DNA from: Rhodovibrio salinarum DSM 9154
Lineage (GTDB): Bacteria; Pseudomonadota; Alphaproteobacteria; Kiloniellales; Rhodovibrionaceae
Direction of reading: 5' to 3'
NCBI RefSeq assembly: GCF_000515255.1
Contig: NZ_KI911559.1
Span: 2,801,660-2,865,659 of the forward strand
Length of the DNA stretch: 64,000 nt
Both the position numbers and the translations under genes were made by a program. Within the stretch, counting starts at the first letter, position 1; every line of letters begins with the position of its first letter. A model generated the notes under the pieces. That model was given only the letters and a program-made list of their open reading frames with translations. It had not been told where the DNA came from and made no database searches. Below are positions 1 through 8,782 of this stretch, piece after piece.

Positions 1-822
1 CAGCAGCGCCGCCGGGTTCTCCAGCCGCTCGCGCATCTCCTGACGCAGGCCAAGCTCGTGATAGTGCACACGCATCCGGCCGATATACTCGAGCCGCTTC
101 AGGTAGAGCGTGTTGAAATAGTGCATGTACTGGTCCTCGTTCGGGACCAGCTTTTGCCACGTCTTCACCGCGTTGCCGGTGTACATCGTCCGGCCGGTGT
201 AGAAGTTCTGCGCGCCCAATTCATGCGCAAGGTCGACGGCGCGGGCGATCTCGTGGGTATTGAACTTGGTCGGCGAGTAGTTGATCTCCAGCGGCACGCC
301 CGCTTCGACCAGATTGCGGATGCCCTGCATCACCTGGTCGAAATCGCCGCGCACGCGCATCTTGTTGAAGGTCTCGCGGCTGGCGCCATCCATCGAGACC
401 TGCACAGACTTCACGTCGAGTTCCTTGAGCCGCTGACAAGCTTCCTTGGTCAGATACTGGCCGTTGGTCTCGATCTTGAGCTGGGCACCCCGGCCGGCGG
501 CATACTCGACCAGATCGAAGAAGCGTGGATGCACCATCGGCTCGCCGCCGGACAGCGAGATATAGGGCACATCGAGATCGATCGCCTGGCGCAGCACGTC
601 GAACGCCTGCGCGTCGCTCAACTCGTCCTTGAAGGCACGCCCCGGACCGCTCTCCTCAATGCAGTGCAGGCACGCAAAATTACACTCGTTGGTCAGCTGC
701 CAAGCGAGATAGAGCGGTGCGCCGAGCGCCCCCGAGGTGGTCGTCCCCGGGGTCGCGGGCTGAGGACGCACACCGACGTCTTGGGCGTGACCGACACCCC
801 CATCACCTTCGAACCCATCCAT
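1..822 (-). CDS. radical SAM/SPASM-type peptide-modifying enzyme, PqqE-like (3' end outside window)
   Basis: Only the first 274 codons are present; the gene runs off the left edge. The radical SAM cluster motif CNFACLHC (CxxxCxxC) lies near residues 47-54, followed by a GGEP motif (SLSGGEPM) that binds the methionine part of SAM and by IETNGQYL, as in PqqE/MftC-type enzymes. ATG at 822 keeps these motifs in frame and starts 5 nt after the stop of the PqqD-like gene, so the two are probably co-transcribed. By family knowledge PqqD-like proteins present a ribosomal peptide to such enzymes, so a peptide modification is inferred; the substrate is unknown. A SPASM domain would lie beyond the window and is not seen. 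PqqE itself cannot be claimed because no pqqABC genes are in view. Confidence 0.82.
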   Translation of the reverse strand, partial: MDGFEGDGGVGHAQDVGVRPQPATPGTTTSGALGAPLYLAWQLTNECNFACLHCIEESGPGRAFKDELSDAQAFDVLRQAIDLDVPYISLSGGEPMVHPRFFDLVEYAAGRGAQLKIETNGQYLTKEACQRLKELDVKSVQVSMDGASRETFNKMRVRGDFDQVMQGIRNLVEAGVPLEINYSPTKFNTHEIARAVDLAHELGAQNFYTGRTMYTGNAVKTWQKLVPNEDQYMHYFNTLYLKRLEYIGRMRVHYHELGLRQEMRERLENPAALL

Positions 823-827
823 GACGC

Positions 828-1085
828 CTAGTCCTCAACTATCAGACCGCGCTCACGCAGTTGCTGCGCGAAGACCATCGCCTCGCGGTCGATCCGCGCC
901 GCCTCGTCAGCATCATAGGAGGCTTTCAGACGTGCCGGAATCTGGTCCTCTGGGGTGCCAGCCTGGATCTCGCGCACGACGGCGGCCGCGGTTGGATTCA
1001 GGGCGTAGACCTTCTCCGACCGGGTTTCGAACAAAACCCCACCGAACTTTTCCTGCCGGAATTTGACGTATTTCGCCAGTTGCAT
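828..1085 (-). CDS. PqqD-like peptide chaperone (RRE domain)
   Basis: This is a small protein of about 85 residues with the PqqD fold signature: an N-terminal strand region (KFRQEKFGGVLFET), then VYALNPTAAAVVREI and a C-terminal helical part ending QQLRERGLIVED. PqqD and MftB use this winged-helix recognition element to bind a precursor peptide and hand it to a radical SAM partner, and that partner is encoded directly downstream. ATG at 1085 gives a product of normal PqqD length; an upstream ATG at 1136 would add 17 residues that do not resemble the family. No precursor peptide gene was recognised nearby. Confidence 0.75.
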   Translation of the reverse strand: MQLAKYVKFRQEKFGGVLFETRSEKVYALNPTAAAVVREIQAGTPEDQIPARLKASYDADEAARIDREAMVFAQQLRERGLIVED

Positions 1086-1432
1086 GCCTACACCATCACA
1101 TCTCAGGATACACGTAGCGGGCAAAGGGTCCCGCAAGCGTTGCCAGGTGTCAACGAAAAATTACACATCTAGTGTCCAGATTCCTTGACACTGAGTTGCC
1201 ACAAGTAAACCGACCTCTAGGGCATCCCCTTATCGCGCATTGCGCGGCCCGGTATACGCCACTGCAAGCCGCACCGGCAGGGGAATTTTGCCGTGAGGGG
1301 TCCGTTGCGCTGCGCACCCATGCTATGGGGATGGCAACTCGTTCGACACCCGACTCGATCGACCAGCGGTATACGTGATGATGCGCATGTCCGCGAGACC
1401 ATCTGACCCCATTTGACCGCGTCCCCTGTCCT
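1086..1432. other. divergent intergenic region between PqqD-like gene and iron ABC permease
   Basis: No convincing gene is seen. A 6-bp inverted repeat, AGTGTC/GACACT with a 10-nt spacer, occupies 1171-1192 upstream of the PqqD-like gene and could be an operator. Short reading frames here, such as 1217-1402 on the minus strand, have no recognisable leader, core or cysteine-rich peptide pattern. No Fur-box-like sequence was found in front of the permease. Confidence 0.4.
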
Positions 1433-2488
1433 TTGACGAAAACCGCCGAAACAGATTCAGGCTTGGTCCGCTACCGTGCCCAGGTCAAACGCCACGCCGT
1501 CGTCCTGATCGCGCTCGCGGGGGCGTCGGCCTTGGCGTTCGTGACCGATGTCGCGACCGGACCATCCAATATGAATCCCTTGGATGTCGTCCGTGCGATC
1601 CTCGCGCCCGATTCGGTGGCGCGGACCGTCCAGGTCATCGTCTGGGACGTGCGCCTGCCTTATGCCGTCATGGCCCTGCTGGTCGGGGGTGCGCTCTCGC
1701 TCGCCGGCGCGGAGATGCAAACGATCCTGGACAACCCGCTCGCCAGCCCCTTCACCCTCGGCGTCTCCTCGGCCGCCTCCTTCGGGGCGGCGGTCGCCAT
1801 CGTGCTGGGTCTGGGCCTGCCGGGCGTCGCCGATGATTGGATCATCTCCGGCAACGCCTTCGTGTTCGCTTTCGGCTCGGTGCTTCTGCTGCAGGCGCTG
1901 GCGCAGGCGCGCGGCAGTGGGGTGCAGACCCTGATCCTGTTCGGCATCGCCTTGGTGTTCACCTTCAACGCCCTGGTCGCGCTGCTGCAGTTCGTCGCCA
2001 GCCAGGAAGCGCTGCAGCAGCTCGTGTTCTGGAGCATGGGCAGCCTCGCCCGGGCGAACTGGCAAAAGCTGCAGGTTCTGGCCGTGATCGTCGCGGTCAT
2101 GCTGCCTTGGTCGTTCGCCAGCGCCTGGACGATGACCGCCCTGCGGCTGGGCGAGGACCGCGCGCGCAGCTTCGGGATTCGTGTCGGCCGCCTGCGCTTC
2201 CTATCCCTACTGCGGGTCAGCATCCTCGCGGCCACCGCCGTGGCCTTCGTCGGGACGATCAGCTTTATCGGCCTGGTCGGGCCGCATATCGCGCGCCTGC
2301 TGGTCGGCGAAGATCACCGGTTCCTGCTGCCGGCCAGCCTGTTCAGCGGCGCGTTGGTGCTGTCGCTTGCGTCCGTCGCGAGCAAGACGATCGTGCCGGG
2401 CGCCCTGCTCCCCGTGGGGATCGTGACGGCGTTGATCGGAATCCCCTTTTTCGTCGTGCTGATCTACTTGCGTCGGGAACAGGGCTGA
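1433..2488 (+). CDS. FecCD-family iron-siderophore ABC transporter permease
   Basis: This 351-residue, very hydrophobic protein of about ten membrane segments belongs to the BtuC/FecCD/FhuB permease family. It forms the inner-membrane channel for ferric siderophore, haem or cobalamin. Family patterns are RLPYAVMALLVGGALSLAG (about 74-92), NPLASPFTLG (101-110), GLVGPHIAR (280-288) and a C-terminal LPVGIVTALIGIPFF. The start is TTG at 1433; an in-frame stop at 1379-1381 and the lack of another start before the first membrane segment force this choice. The stop overlaps the ATG of the ATPase gene (TGATG), indicating translational coupling. A homodimer is expected because no second permease is present. 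Confidence 0.92.
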   Translation: MTKTAETDSGLVRYRAQVKRHAVVLIALAGASALAFVTDVATGPSNMNPLDVVRAILAPDSVARTVQVIVWDVRLPYAVMALLVGGALSLAGAEMQTILDNPLASPFTLGVSSAASFGAAVAIVLGLGLPGVADDWIISGNAFVFAFGSVLLLQALAQARGSGVQTLILFGIALVFTFNALVALLQFVASQEALQQLVFWSMGSLARANWQKLQVLAVIVAVMLPWSFASAWTMTALRLGEDRARSFGIRVGRLRFLSLLRVSILAATAVAFVGTISFIGLVGPHIARLLVGEDHRFLLPASLFSGALVLSLASVASKTIVPGALLPVGIVTALIGIPFFVVLIYLRREQG

Positions 2489-3312
2489 TGATACGCGACA
2501 CCACTTCGCTTCAGGTCGAACGGCTTCGGGTCGGCTACCACCGACGCACGGTGATCCGGGACCTGACATTGGCCCCCTTCCACAGCGGCGAGATCACCGC
2601 GCTGATCGGGCCGAATGCCACCGGCAAGACCACCCTGCTACGCGCGCTGGCCGGACTGCAGCCGGCCAAGGGGGCGCTCTATCTGGGCGGCGATAATCTG
2701 CTTTCCCTGCCCGGCTCGGCGCATGCCGCACGCGTCACCTACATGCCGCAGTCGCTGCCGCCACGCGTCGCGCTCACCGTGTTCGAGGCCACGCTGAGCG
2801 CGCTCAAGGTCGCACCCGGCGCCCGGCAACCGGCCCAACAGTCCCACATCCAGGTCATGGAAACACTGCAACGGCTCGGCATCGACGACTTGGCGCACCG
2901 CCCATTGACCGAGTTATCCGGGGGACAGCGCCAACTCGCCAGCCTCGCCCAATCGGTGGTGCGGGAGCCAACGGTGCTGCTGCTGGACGAACCAACCAGC
3001 GCGCTCGACCTGAACTATCAGTTCCGGGTGATGAATCTGGTGCGCGCACTCGTCCGCGAGCGCGGCATCATTGCCGTGGTGGTGCTCCACGACATCGCGC
3101 TCGCCAGCCGCTGGTGCGACCGCGTGGTGGTGCTTTCGGACGGCGCCGTAGTGGCGGATGGTCCCCCGGCAACGGCCGTGACCGCGGATACCCTGGCGCA
3201 GGTCTACGGCGTCCGCGCCCGCGTGCTTGGCGACGCGCAGGACGACGCCTTGCAGGTGATCGTGGAGGATGTGTTGGACACAGGGGACGCGACTGGACAG
3301 CCTAGCCGTTAG
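2488..3312 (+). CDS. iron-siderophore ABC transporter ATP-binding protein (FecE/FhuC type)
   Basis: The 274-residue ATPase drives the permease encoded immediately upstream. Visible motifs are Walker A GPNATGKTT (41-49), the Q-loop YMPQ (85-88), the signature LSGGQRQ (143-149), Walker B VLLLDEP (163-169) and the switch histidine at about 201 (VLHDIALA). Walker A has Ala-Thr where many relatives have Gly-Ser, which is tolerated in the family. The start ATG at 2488 overlaps the permease stop. The last 4 bp overlap the end of the binding-protein gene on the other strand, so the two halves of the transporter are encoded convergently. Confidence 0.93.
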   Translation: MIRDTTSLQVERLRVGYHRRTVIRDLTLAPFHSGEITALIGPNATGKTTLLRALAGLQPAKGALYLGGDNLLSLPGSAHAARVTYMPQSLPPRVALTVFEATLSALKVAPGARQPAQQSHIQVMETLQRLGIDDLAHRPLTELSGGQRQLASLAQSVVREPTVLLLDEPTSALDLNYQFRVMNLVRALVRERGIIAVVVLHDIALASRWCDRVVVLSDGAVVADGPPATAVTADTLAQVYGVRARVLGDAQDDALQVIVEDVLDTGDATGQPSR

Positions 3313-4442
3313 TCCGAAGTCATGGTCAACTGCCCCGGCGCCAGGCCACCCCAGTACGCGCCATCCAATTGGATCGGCAGGAAGCGATCGCTGATCGTCT
3401 GCTTCGTCGCCTCTGGGTCGAGGGCCTGGAACCGCTCTGGGTGGATGGCTTTGGCCAGCATCTCCAGCGCCAGAATATCCAGCGGCGAATTCAGCAACTG
3501 GTGGGACAGCCCGTAGGCACGTTCGTTTCGGACAGCCGGCAGTTGCGCGATACCAGGCCGTGCCACGACGCGCGCCAGCGACTGCCGGACGCGCACCGCC
3601 TGATATCCAAGCCCGCAGACGACACCGTCATGCCCCTCCATGTGTGGGCCGCCGGTTGCGATATAGACCTCCGGCGCGCGGGAAATGACGTATTCGAGGT
3701 TGAGGGTGCCGCGCGCGCCCTCGATCACCGCTGCGCCAATGTTCTCGCCCCCGGCAAACGCGATGTATTCGCCGATGTTGCCGGCGCCAACGGAGTTGCA
3801 GCAGTCCTCGGTGTAGCCGGCATGCGGTTCGAGAAACACGCTGGGCCTAGTTACGTCCTCGCCCGTCAACCGGTCCGCGATCGCATCCATGTGCGCCCGA
3901 CGGAACGCGAGGAACGCCTCAGCCCGATCCTCCTGACCCGTTACCTGCCCCAGGATTCGCAGACTGGGCGCGAGGTTGCGCAAGGGATGGATGAAGAAGT
4001 CGAGGGTCAGCACCGGGATCCCTGCCTGCTCGATCGCTCGACGCTGGCTGTCGGCCAAGTGCCCGTGTGCGGAGACGATCACCAGATCGGGATCGCTGGC
4101 GACGATCCGTTCCACCGACTGCACCCGCGCGCCGGTAGAGACCTTGGCCAAGTCGGCGATTTCAGGCGCATGCGCGCGAAAACGCGCGTAGGTCGCCGGG
4201 CCGATATGGTCGATGTCGTGCGGCCAGGCGACCAGGAGGCTGACCGGATCCGGGTGGATCAGCGCCAGCGCCATCAGGAACCGGCCGTCCGCGATCAGGA
4301 TTCGGCGGGCGGGCTGCTCTAGCACGACGCGGTGGCCATCGAGATCGGTGACCGCGATCTCCGCGCGCACCGGATCGGGGGACAGGCAGCCCCCGACCAT
4401 CAGCCAAGCCACCGCAAGCGCCGTTGCAATCCGCCGCACCAT
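3309..4442 (-). CDS. periplasmic iron-siderophore binding lipoprotein of ABC transporter
   Basis: This 377-residue protein fits the helical-backbone metal-receptor superfamily (FhuD/FepB/BtuF). It starts with a signal peptide and a lipobox-like LMVGGC with Cys at position 19, so it is probably anchored in the inner membrane facing the periplasm. A typical first-lobe pattern (VTDLDGHRVVLEQPARRIL) and a second-lobe pattern (VGAGNIGEYIAFAGGENIG) are seen. It lies 27 bp downstream of the TonB-dependent receptor on the same strand and shares its Fur-like operator region. It would pass the ligand to the convergently encoded permease and ATPase. Confidence 0.9.
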   Translation of the reverse strand: MVRRIATALAVAWLMVGGCLSPDPVRAEIAVTDLDGHRVVLEQPARRILIADGRFLMALALIHPDPVSLLVAWPHDIDHIGPATYARFRAHAPEIADLAKVSTGARVQSVERIVASDPDLVIVSAHGHLADSQRRAIEQAGIPVLTLDFFIHPLRNLAPSLRILGQVTGQEDRAEAFLAFRRAHMDAIADRLTGEDVTRPSVFLEPHAGYTEDCCNSVGAGNIGEYIAFAGGENIGAAVIEGARGTLNLEYVISRAPEVYIATGGPHMEGHDGVVCGLGYQAVRVRQSLARVVARPGIAQLPAVRNERAYGLSHQLLNSPLDILALEMLAKAIHPERFQALDPEATKQTISDRFLPIQLDGAYWGGLAPGQLTMTSD

Positions 4443-4469
4443 CCTGATCGCGTCCTTATCGGCTGGTTT

Positions 4470-6641
4470 CTAGAAGACGGCCTTAAGGCTCAGCAGCGCG
4501 CTGCGCGGCTCGCCGTAGAAATTGAACACGCTCGCGCCACCGACGCGGGAGTAGTACTTCTCGTCGAACAGGTTGTTCACCGTCAGGGTCGCGGTGACGG
4601 AGTCGGTGATGTCGTAGCCGGCCATCACGTCCACCACGACGTACCCGTCGGCGTTGATCGTCGTGCCCCGGCTGATCGACTTGAAATCGCTGAACGCCTT
4701 CACGCCACCGCCGACGAACAGATCGTTCATCCAGCCGCCGGTGTTAAAGCGGTACTTGGTCCAAAGATGGGCCATGTGCCGGGGCGTGTAGGTACTGAAC
4801 ACGTCGCCCGAGTTGGTGCCGTTGACATATTCGGAGCGGCTGTAGGTATAGCCCGCGAGGACTTCCCAGTTCGGCTGGATATTGCCACTGACCTCGAACT
4901 CGACGCCTTCGACCTCGACCTCTTCGCCGGCGACCGTATTGCCGGCCCCATCGCTCATCGGCCTGTTCTCGTCGGTCAGATGGAACACCGCCGCCGAGGC
5001 GTTCAGCCCACCGTCCAGCAGAGATGCCTTCACACCGGCCTCGTACTGCGAGCCTTGACGCGGCTCGAGCGTCTGACCGCTCGCATTGACCTGCGATTGC
5101 GGCTGGAAGATTTCCGTGTAGCTGACATAGGGCGAGATGGTCTCGGTCAGGTCGTAGACGACACCGGCATACGGCGTGAACTCGGCATCGACATCCTGCT
5201 CGCCGGTTTGCGTCGAGGTGAGGAGGTCTGTTGTTTCCGACTGGTACCACGTCGAACGGCCGCCACCGATCAATGTCAGGTCGTCGATCGGCTTGATCCG
5301 AACCTGGCCATACAGGCCGTACTGGTCCGTCTCCGTTTCGGTTTGCGAGCTGTAGGTGACGCTGGGTCGCGTCAGGTTGGTGTTCCAGTGGAAGATGTTG
5401 TTGGTGTCGCCGGTGGCGCCGCGGCCCTGTTTGAAGGTGTTCTCGAAACGCTGGTAATCCGCCCCGACCAGGACATTATGCTCCTGGCCGAACAGCCGGA
5501 TCGGCTTGCTGATATGACTGTCGAGCGCAAGCGAGGTTTCCTCGTAATCGCGCGCCAGCCAACTGACGCTGGAGATATCCCCGTTGGCCGCGGCGGCGCT
5601 GCCGGCATAGCCGTAGAGAAAGTCGACATCGCGGTCCGAGTAGCGCGCCGAGACCTTGGCGTGGCCGCCATCCGCGAAACGATGCTCCAACTCGCCGATG
5701 TAATCGGTCACGCGGTTGTCAAAGTCGTTCCAGTCGGCCCCGGTCGTGGTCGACCGGTCGATGTCGAGCAGCGTGCCGTCGGCATAGGTCGGCAGACCGT
5801 TATACGGCTCGATATCACGCTGCATGTGACTGATCGTGAGCGACGCGGTCGTCATGTTGGTGAGGTCGGCTTGCATCGTGCCATAGCCGACCGACACGTC
5901 GTTGTCGTTATTATCGACCCAACCCTCGTCATGCCCGCGCGCCAGGACGAGCCGGCCACGCACATCGCCGTCTTCGGTGAACGGCACGGACAGGTCGGCT
6001 TCGCCGCGCACCCCGCCCCAGCTGTCGCCCGACACCTCACTGCTGCCCTGGAACTCGCGCAGCGGCCGCTTCAGGTGCATGTTGATCGCACCCGCCGGCT
6101 CGCCGGCGCCGGCGAACAGCCCCGACGGACCCTTGAGAATTTCGACGTGATCAACGATCGCCATATCCGGCTGGGTGCCGTAAATACTGGACAGCGGCGC
6201 CGGCAGACCATTGAAGGACAGCGAGTCGAATTCGAACCCGCGCGAGTACAGGCTCGAACGACCATTGTCATTGTCCAGCACCAGGAGACCCGGCGCATCA
6301 CGCAGCGCCGTATCGAGTGAGCTGGCGTTGCGGTCTTCCAGGTATTCCCGGGTCAACACGGTGGTCGACTGCGGCACCTCGCGCCAGAGGCGTGTGTCTT
6401 TTTCCCCCACACTGATGAAGTCAGTGGTATAGCTGTCCGTGGTTTCCGTTTCGTAGCCGGATCCAGTCACCACCATTTCGGGCAGCTCGATGGCCCCGCT
6501 ATCGGCTGCGGGGCTGGCGGCCTCGGCCTCCGCGCCGGCCTCTTGCGCCAGAGCCGGCACGGCCAGTTGACTGGAAAACAGCACGGCGGCCAGAACCCGG
6601 ACGGACGGGCGATGGCGCCAGGAAACGGTGTAGACAGTCAT
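4470..6641 (-). CDS. TonB-dependent siderophore receptor
   Basis: This 723-residue outer-membrane receptor imports a ferric siderophore using energy from TonB. A signal peptide ends near VPALAQ (about 33), followed by a TonB-box-like IELPEMVVTG (51-60), a plug domain containing SLYSRGFEFDSLSFNGLP and GPSGLFAGAGEPAGAIN, then a long beta-barrel that ends in a terminal phenylalanine, as usual for outer-membrane proteins. ATG at 6641 was chosen because it starts the signal peptide and has AAGGGGGG upstream; an earlier ATG at 6752 would add a non-family extension. A Fur-box-like palindrome lies about 130 bp upstream. The ligand cannot be read from sequence. Confidence 0.94.
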   Translation of the reverse strand: MTVYTVSWRHRPSVRVLAAVLFSSQLAVPALAQEAGAEAEAASPAADSGAIELPEMVVTGSGYETETTDSYTTDFISVGEKDTRLWREVPQSTTVLTREYLEDRNASSLDTALRDAPGLLVLDNDNGRSSLYSRGFEFDSLSFNGLPAPLSSIYGTQPDMAIVDHVEILKGPSGLFAGAGEPAGAINMHLKRPLREFQGSSEVSGDSWGGVRGEADLSVPFTEDGDVRGRLVLARGHDEGWVDNNDNDVSVGYGTMQADLTNMTTASLTISHMQRDIEPYNGLPTYADGTLLDIDRSTTTGADWNDFDNRVTDYIGELEHRFADGGHAKVSARYSDRDVDFLYGYAGSAAAANGDISSVSWLARDYEETSLALDSHISKPIRLFGQEHNVLVGADYQRFENTFKQGRGATGDTNNIFHWNTNLTRPSVTYSSQTETETDQYGLYGQVRIKPIDDLTLIGGGRSTWYQSETTDLLTSTQTGEQDVDAEFTPYAGVVYDLTETISPYVSYTEIFQPQSQVNASGQTLEPRQGSQYEAGVKASLLDGGLNASAAVFHLTDENRPMSDGAGNTVAGEEVEVEGVEFEVSGNIQPNWEVLAGYTYSRSEYVNGTNSGDVFSTYTPRHMAHLWTKYRFNTGGWMNDLFVGGGVKAFSDFKSISRGTTINADGYVVVDVMAGYDITDSVTATLTVNNLFDEKYYSRVGGASVFNFYGEPRSALLSLKAVF

Positions 6642-6769
6642 TGTAGGTCGGACCCCCCTTTTAGGTCTGGACACGGCGAGGCCGGATGCTCCGCCAGGCA
6701 CGCGTTCGCTTTTCAACGCAATCTCCGGCGAAAGCCGCCCCCAAGCGCACACCGGACTTGCACTCTACT

Positions 6770-6788
6770 GCGAATGAGTTTCATTCTC
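6770..6788. promoter_or_regulatory. Fur-box-like operator
   Basis: On the minus strand the 19 bp read GAGAATGAAACTCATTCGC, matching 14 of 19 positions of the classical Fur consensus and containing the perfect inverted repeat GAATGA/TCATTC. It sits in the divergent region between the receptor (start 6641) and the AraC regulator (start 6930), so it could give iron repression of either or both. Binding by Fur is inferred; alphaproteobacteria also use Irr or RirA. Confidence 0.65.
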
Positions 6789-6929
6789 GTACCTGAGAAA
6801 CGCGGACACCGGTACGCCTGAGAGCTTTGCGGGCATGCCAAAGTTGTTTGGCGGGAAGTCACGCCGCAGCGCGCCGCCTTGCGTCAGGCGGGCCCAGCCC
6901 CCTGCTGGGCCAGGTACGGAGAGCACTGA

Positions 6930-7946
6930 ATGGGATTATCGAACGGACAGCCCGCCCGCAGGGTGGACGGCGCGACACTCGCTGCATGTTCACAGCCGCT
7001 GGGGCGCAACTTCCGTGTGGTGACACCACACGCTGCCAACGGACCGCTCCTCGATGGCGACTTCGGCGTTTGCGCCCTGCGTCCCGGTTTGCTCGTGCAG
7101 TACTCGGATGCCGTCGATCTGTACGACCTGGTCACGCGCATCGAACAGCGTCCAGGGATCACGATCCAGGTGTTCCTGAACGGCTCCGTGGCGGCGACCC
7201 TCGGCGGCCGTTCGCTGTTTCCGGATGTCCGCCAAGGCCTCGTCGAAGGGGCCGGCCCGCGCGCTTTGATCACGACCCGGGTGCGGCCGGAACTGCTTGA
7301 GCGCCGCGGCTGCCGCGGTAGCCGCGTCCGCAAGGTCAGCGTCACGCTCTCACAGGACTGGCTGGCCGACTGCGGACTGGTCGGCCGCAGTCCCTCGTTC
7401 GACCTTGAGCGGTTCGCGCAGGTCCACCTCGCCCAGCGTAACTGGATCCCAAGCACCGGCGTGGTGGCCCTTGCCGAGCGGATTCTGCAACTTTCCCGGC
7501 AGCCCGAACCGTTCTACCGCTTGCATCTCGAAAGCACGACGATCGAGCTGGTCGCCCAAGCCTTCGGCGATCTCATTGGCAGGCCAACCGGCCCGGAAAC
7601 GGGGCGCGCCGACCCCCGTGACCTACGCCGCATGCGCCGGATCGAGGCGTACATCGCGACGGCCGACCAAACCGCGCTGTCGCTCGACGAACTGGCGCGG
7701 TTTGCCGGCACCAGTAACCGGACCGTCCAGCGGCTGTTCCAGACGATCCACGGCATCAGCGCGTTCGAATATATCCGTCGCTACAACCTGGAACGTGCGC
7801 ACGACTCGCTGACGCGCGAGGGTGTTTCCATCAAGGAAGCCGCGCACCTTGCCGGCTATTCGGGCGCCGCCAACTTCTCGACGGCCTTCCGTCGGCATTT
7901 CGGACGAACGCCCAGCCAGGTGGTGCGACAGGCGCGTCCTCAATGA
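6930..7946 (+). CDS. AraC-family transcriptional regulator, probable siderophore-responsive
   Basis: The 338-residue protein has an unassigned N-terminal sensing half and a C-terminal double helix-turn-helix AraC/XylS domain (roughly 240-335). Visible patterns are LSLDELARFAGTSNRTVQRL and GYSGAANFSTAFRRHFGRTP. PchR-like AraC proteins often sit beside ferric siderophore receptors and activate them when the ligand is present, which fits this divergent position. The start ATG at 6930 has a GGAG-like site upstream. Its last 4 bp overlap the esterase gene (ATGA), so the regulator, esterase and DUF2218 genes form one unit. Confidence 0.88.
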   Translation: MGLSNGQPARRVDGATLAACSQPLGRNFRVVTPHAANGPLLDGDFGVCALRPGLLVQYSDAVDLYDLVTRIEQRPGITIQVFLNGSVAATLGGRSLFPDVRQGLVEGAGPRALITTRVRPELLERRGCRGSRVRKVSVTLSQDWLADCGLVGRSPSFDLERFAQVHLAQRNWIPSTGVVALAERILQLSRQPEPFYRLHLESTTIELVAQAFGDLIGRPTGPETGRADPRDLRRMRRIEAYIATADQTALSLDELARFAGTSNRTVQRLFQTIHGISAFEYIRRYNLERAHDSLTREGVSIKEAAHLAGYSGAANFSTAFRRHFGRTPSQVVRQARPQ

Positions 7947-8782
7947 CCACAGCCGCCGCTTGGCCAACATCAGACAGCCCAGCAAGCCACCAGATTTCCC
8001 AGCACACGGTCGAAACCTCGGGTGGCCGTCGCTACCGCCTTTACCGTGCTGTGCCCAGTTGTCCCAACCCGGCCGGACACCCAAGCCTCTACCTGCTCGA
8101 TGGCAATGCCGCGTTCGCAGGGCTCACACCGTTCTTGTTGGCGCGGGTGCCGGACCTGCTGGTGGTTGGGCTCGGCTACGACACCGACGGGCTATTCGAT
8201 TATGCGCGACGGCGGTGCGACTACACGCCCCCGCGTGACGGTCGCGGGCCCGCGCTCGACCCGCAGCGCCCGGAGTATATGGCCGGCGGCGCCGCGACCT
8301 TCCAGCAGGACCTCCTCGGTGAGCTCCGAACGGCAGCCGAACGCGACGTGCCCATCGACCCCTCGGGACGCAGCCTGTGGGGCCATTCCTTCGGCGGCCT
8401 GTTCGTTCTCTATACCCTGTTCACCCGACCGGAAGCCTTCCAGAGCTATCTGCCGGTCAGTCCGTCGCTTTGGTGGGGCGATGACGTCATGGTCACGCTG
8501 GAACGCGCGGCGGCCACGCGGTCCCGCGCCCCGGCATCCGTCCACGTCATGCTCGGCGATCGCGAATCGCGCAGTGATCGGCCGAAACCGGCCAACCCGG
8601 GCCCCGCACCCGCAACGCTGGCGCTTGCGTCTCGCCTCCAGCGGCGCTCCGACCTCGATGTCACCACCCGTATCCTGACCGGGTGCGGTCATCGCGACGC
8701 GCTCGATCATTCCCTTCCCCTTGCCCTGCAGCACGCCGGGGGATCTCACACCTCTTCAGGAGAACAAGCCTCGTCATGCTGA
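7943..8782 (+). CDS. IroE/BesA-like alpha/beta hydrolase, probable siderophore esterase
   Basis: This 279-residue hydrolase resembles the esterase D / IroE family. The nucleophile elbow GHSFGG (Ser about 149) follows an oxyanion-type SLYLLDGNAAF segment, and a candidate catalytic His lies in TGCGHRDAL near the C-terminus. Relatives hydrolyse ester bonds of catecholate siderophores, such as enterobactin-type lactones, to free iron. No clear signal peptide is visible, so a cytoplasmic role is inferred. The start overlaps the AraC stop, and the gene end overlaps the DUF2218 start. Confidence 0.82.
   Translation: MTTAAAWPTSDSPASHQISQHTVETSGGRRYRLYRAVPSCPNPAGHPSLYLLDGNAAFAGLTPFLLARVPDLLVVGLGYDTDGLFDYARRRCDYTPPRDGRGPALDPQRPEYMAGGAATFQQDLLGELRTAAERDVPIDPSGRSLWGHSFGGLFVLYTLFTRPEAFQSYLPVSPSLWWGDDVMVTLERAAATRSRAPASVHVMLGDRESRSDRPKPANPGPAPATLALASRLQRRSDLDVTTRILTGCGHRDALDHSLPLALQHAGGSHTSSGEQASSC

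Noticed and set aside
1-1136. mycofactocin mftB-mftC
   Set aside because: The layout fits, but the sequence lacks specific MftC features I know and no mftA-type peptide or other mft genes are seen.
1217-1402. possible small precursor peptide for the radical SAM pair
   Set aside because: The 61-residue frame (with FPCRCGL) is not followed by a family-like core, lacks a clear ribosome-binding site, and does not resemble PqqA or MftA.
4332-6320. 662-codon open frame on the plus strand
   Set aside because: It is antisense to the TonB-dependent receptor, whose signal peptide, plug and barrel are clear. High GC leaves long stop-free antisense frames.
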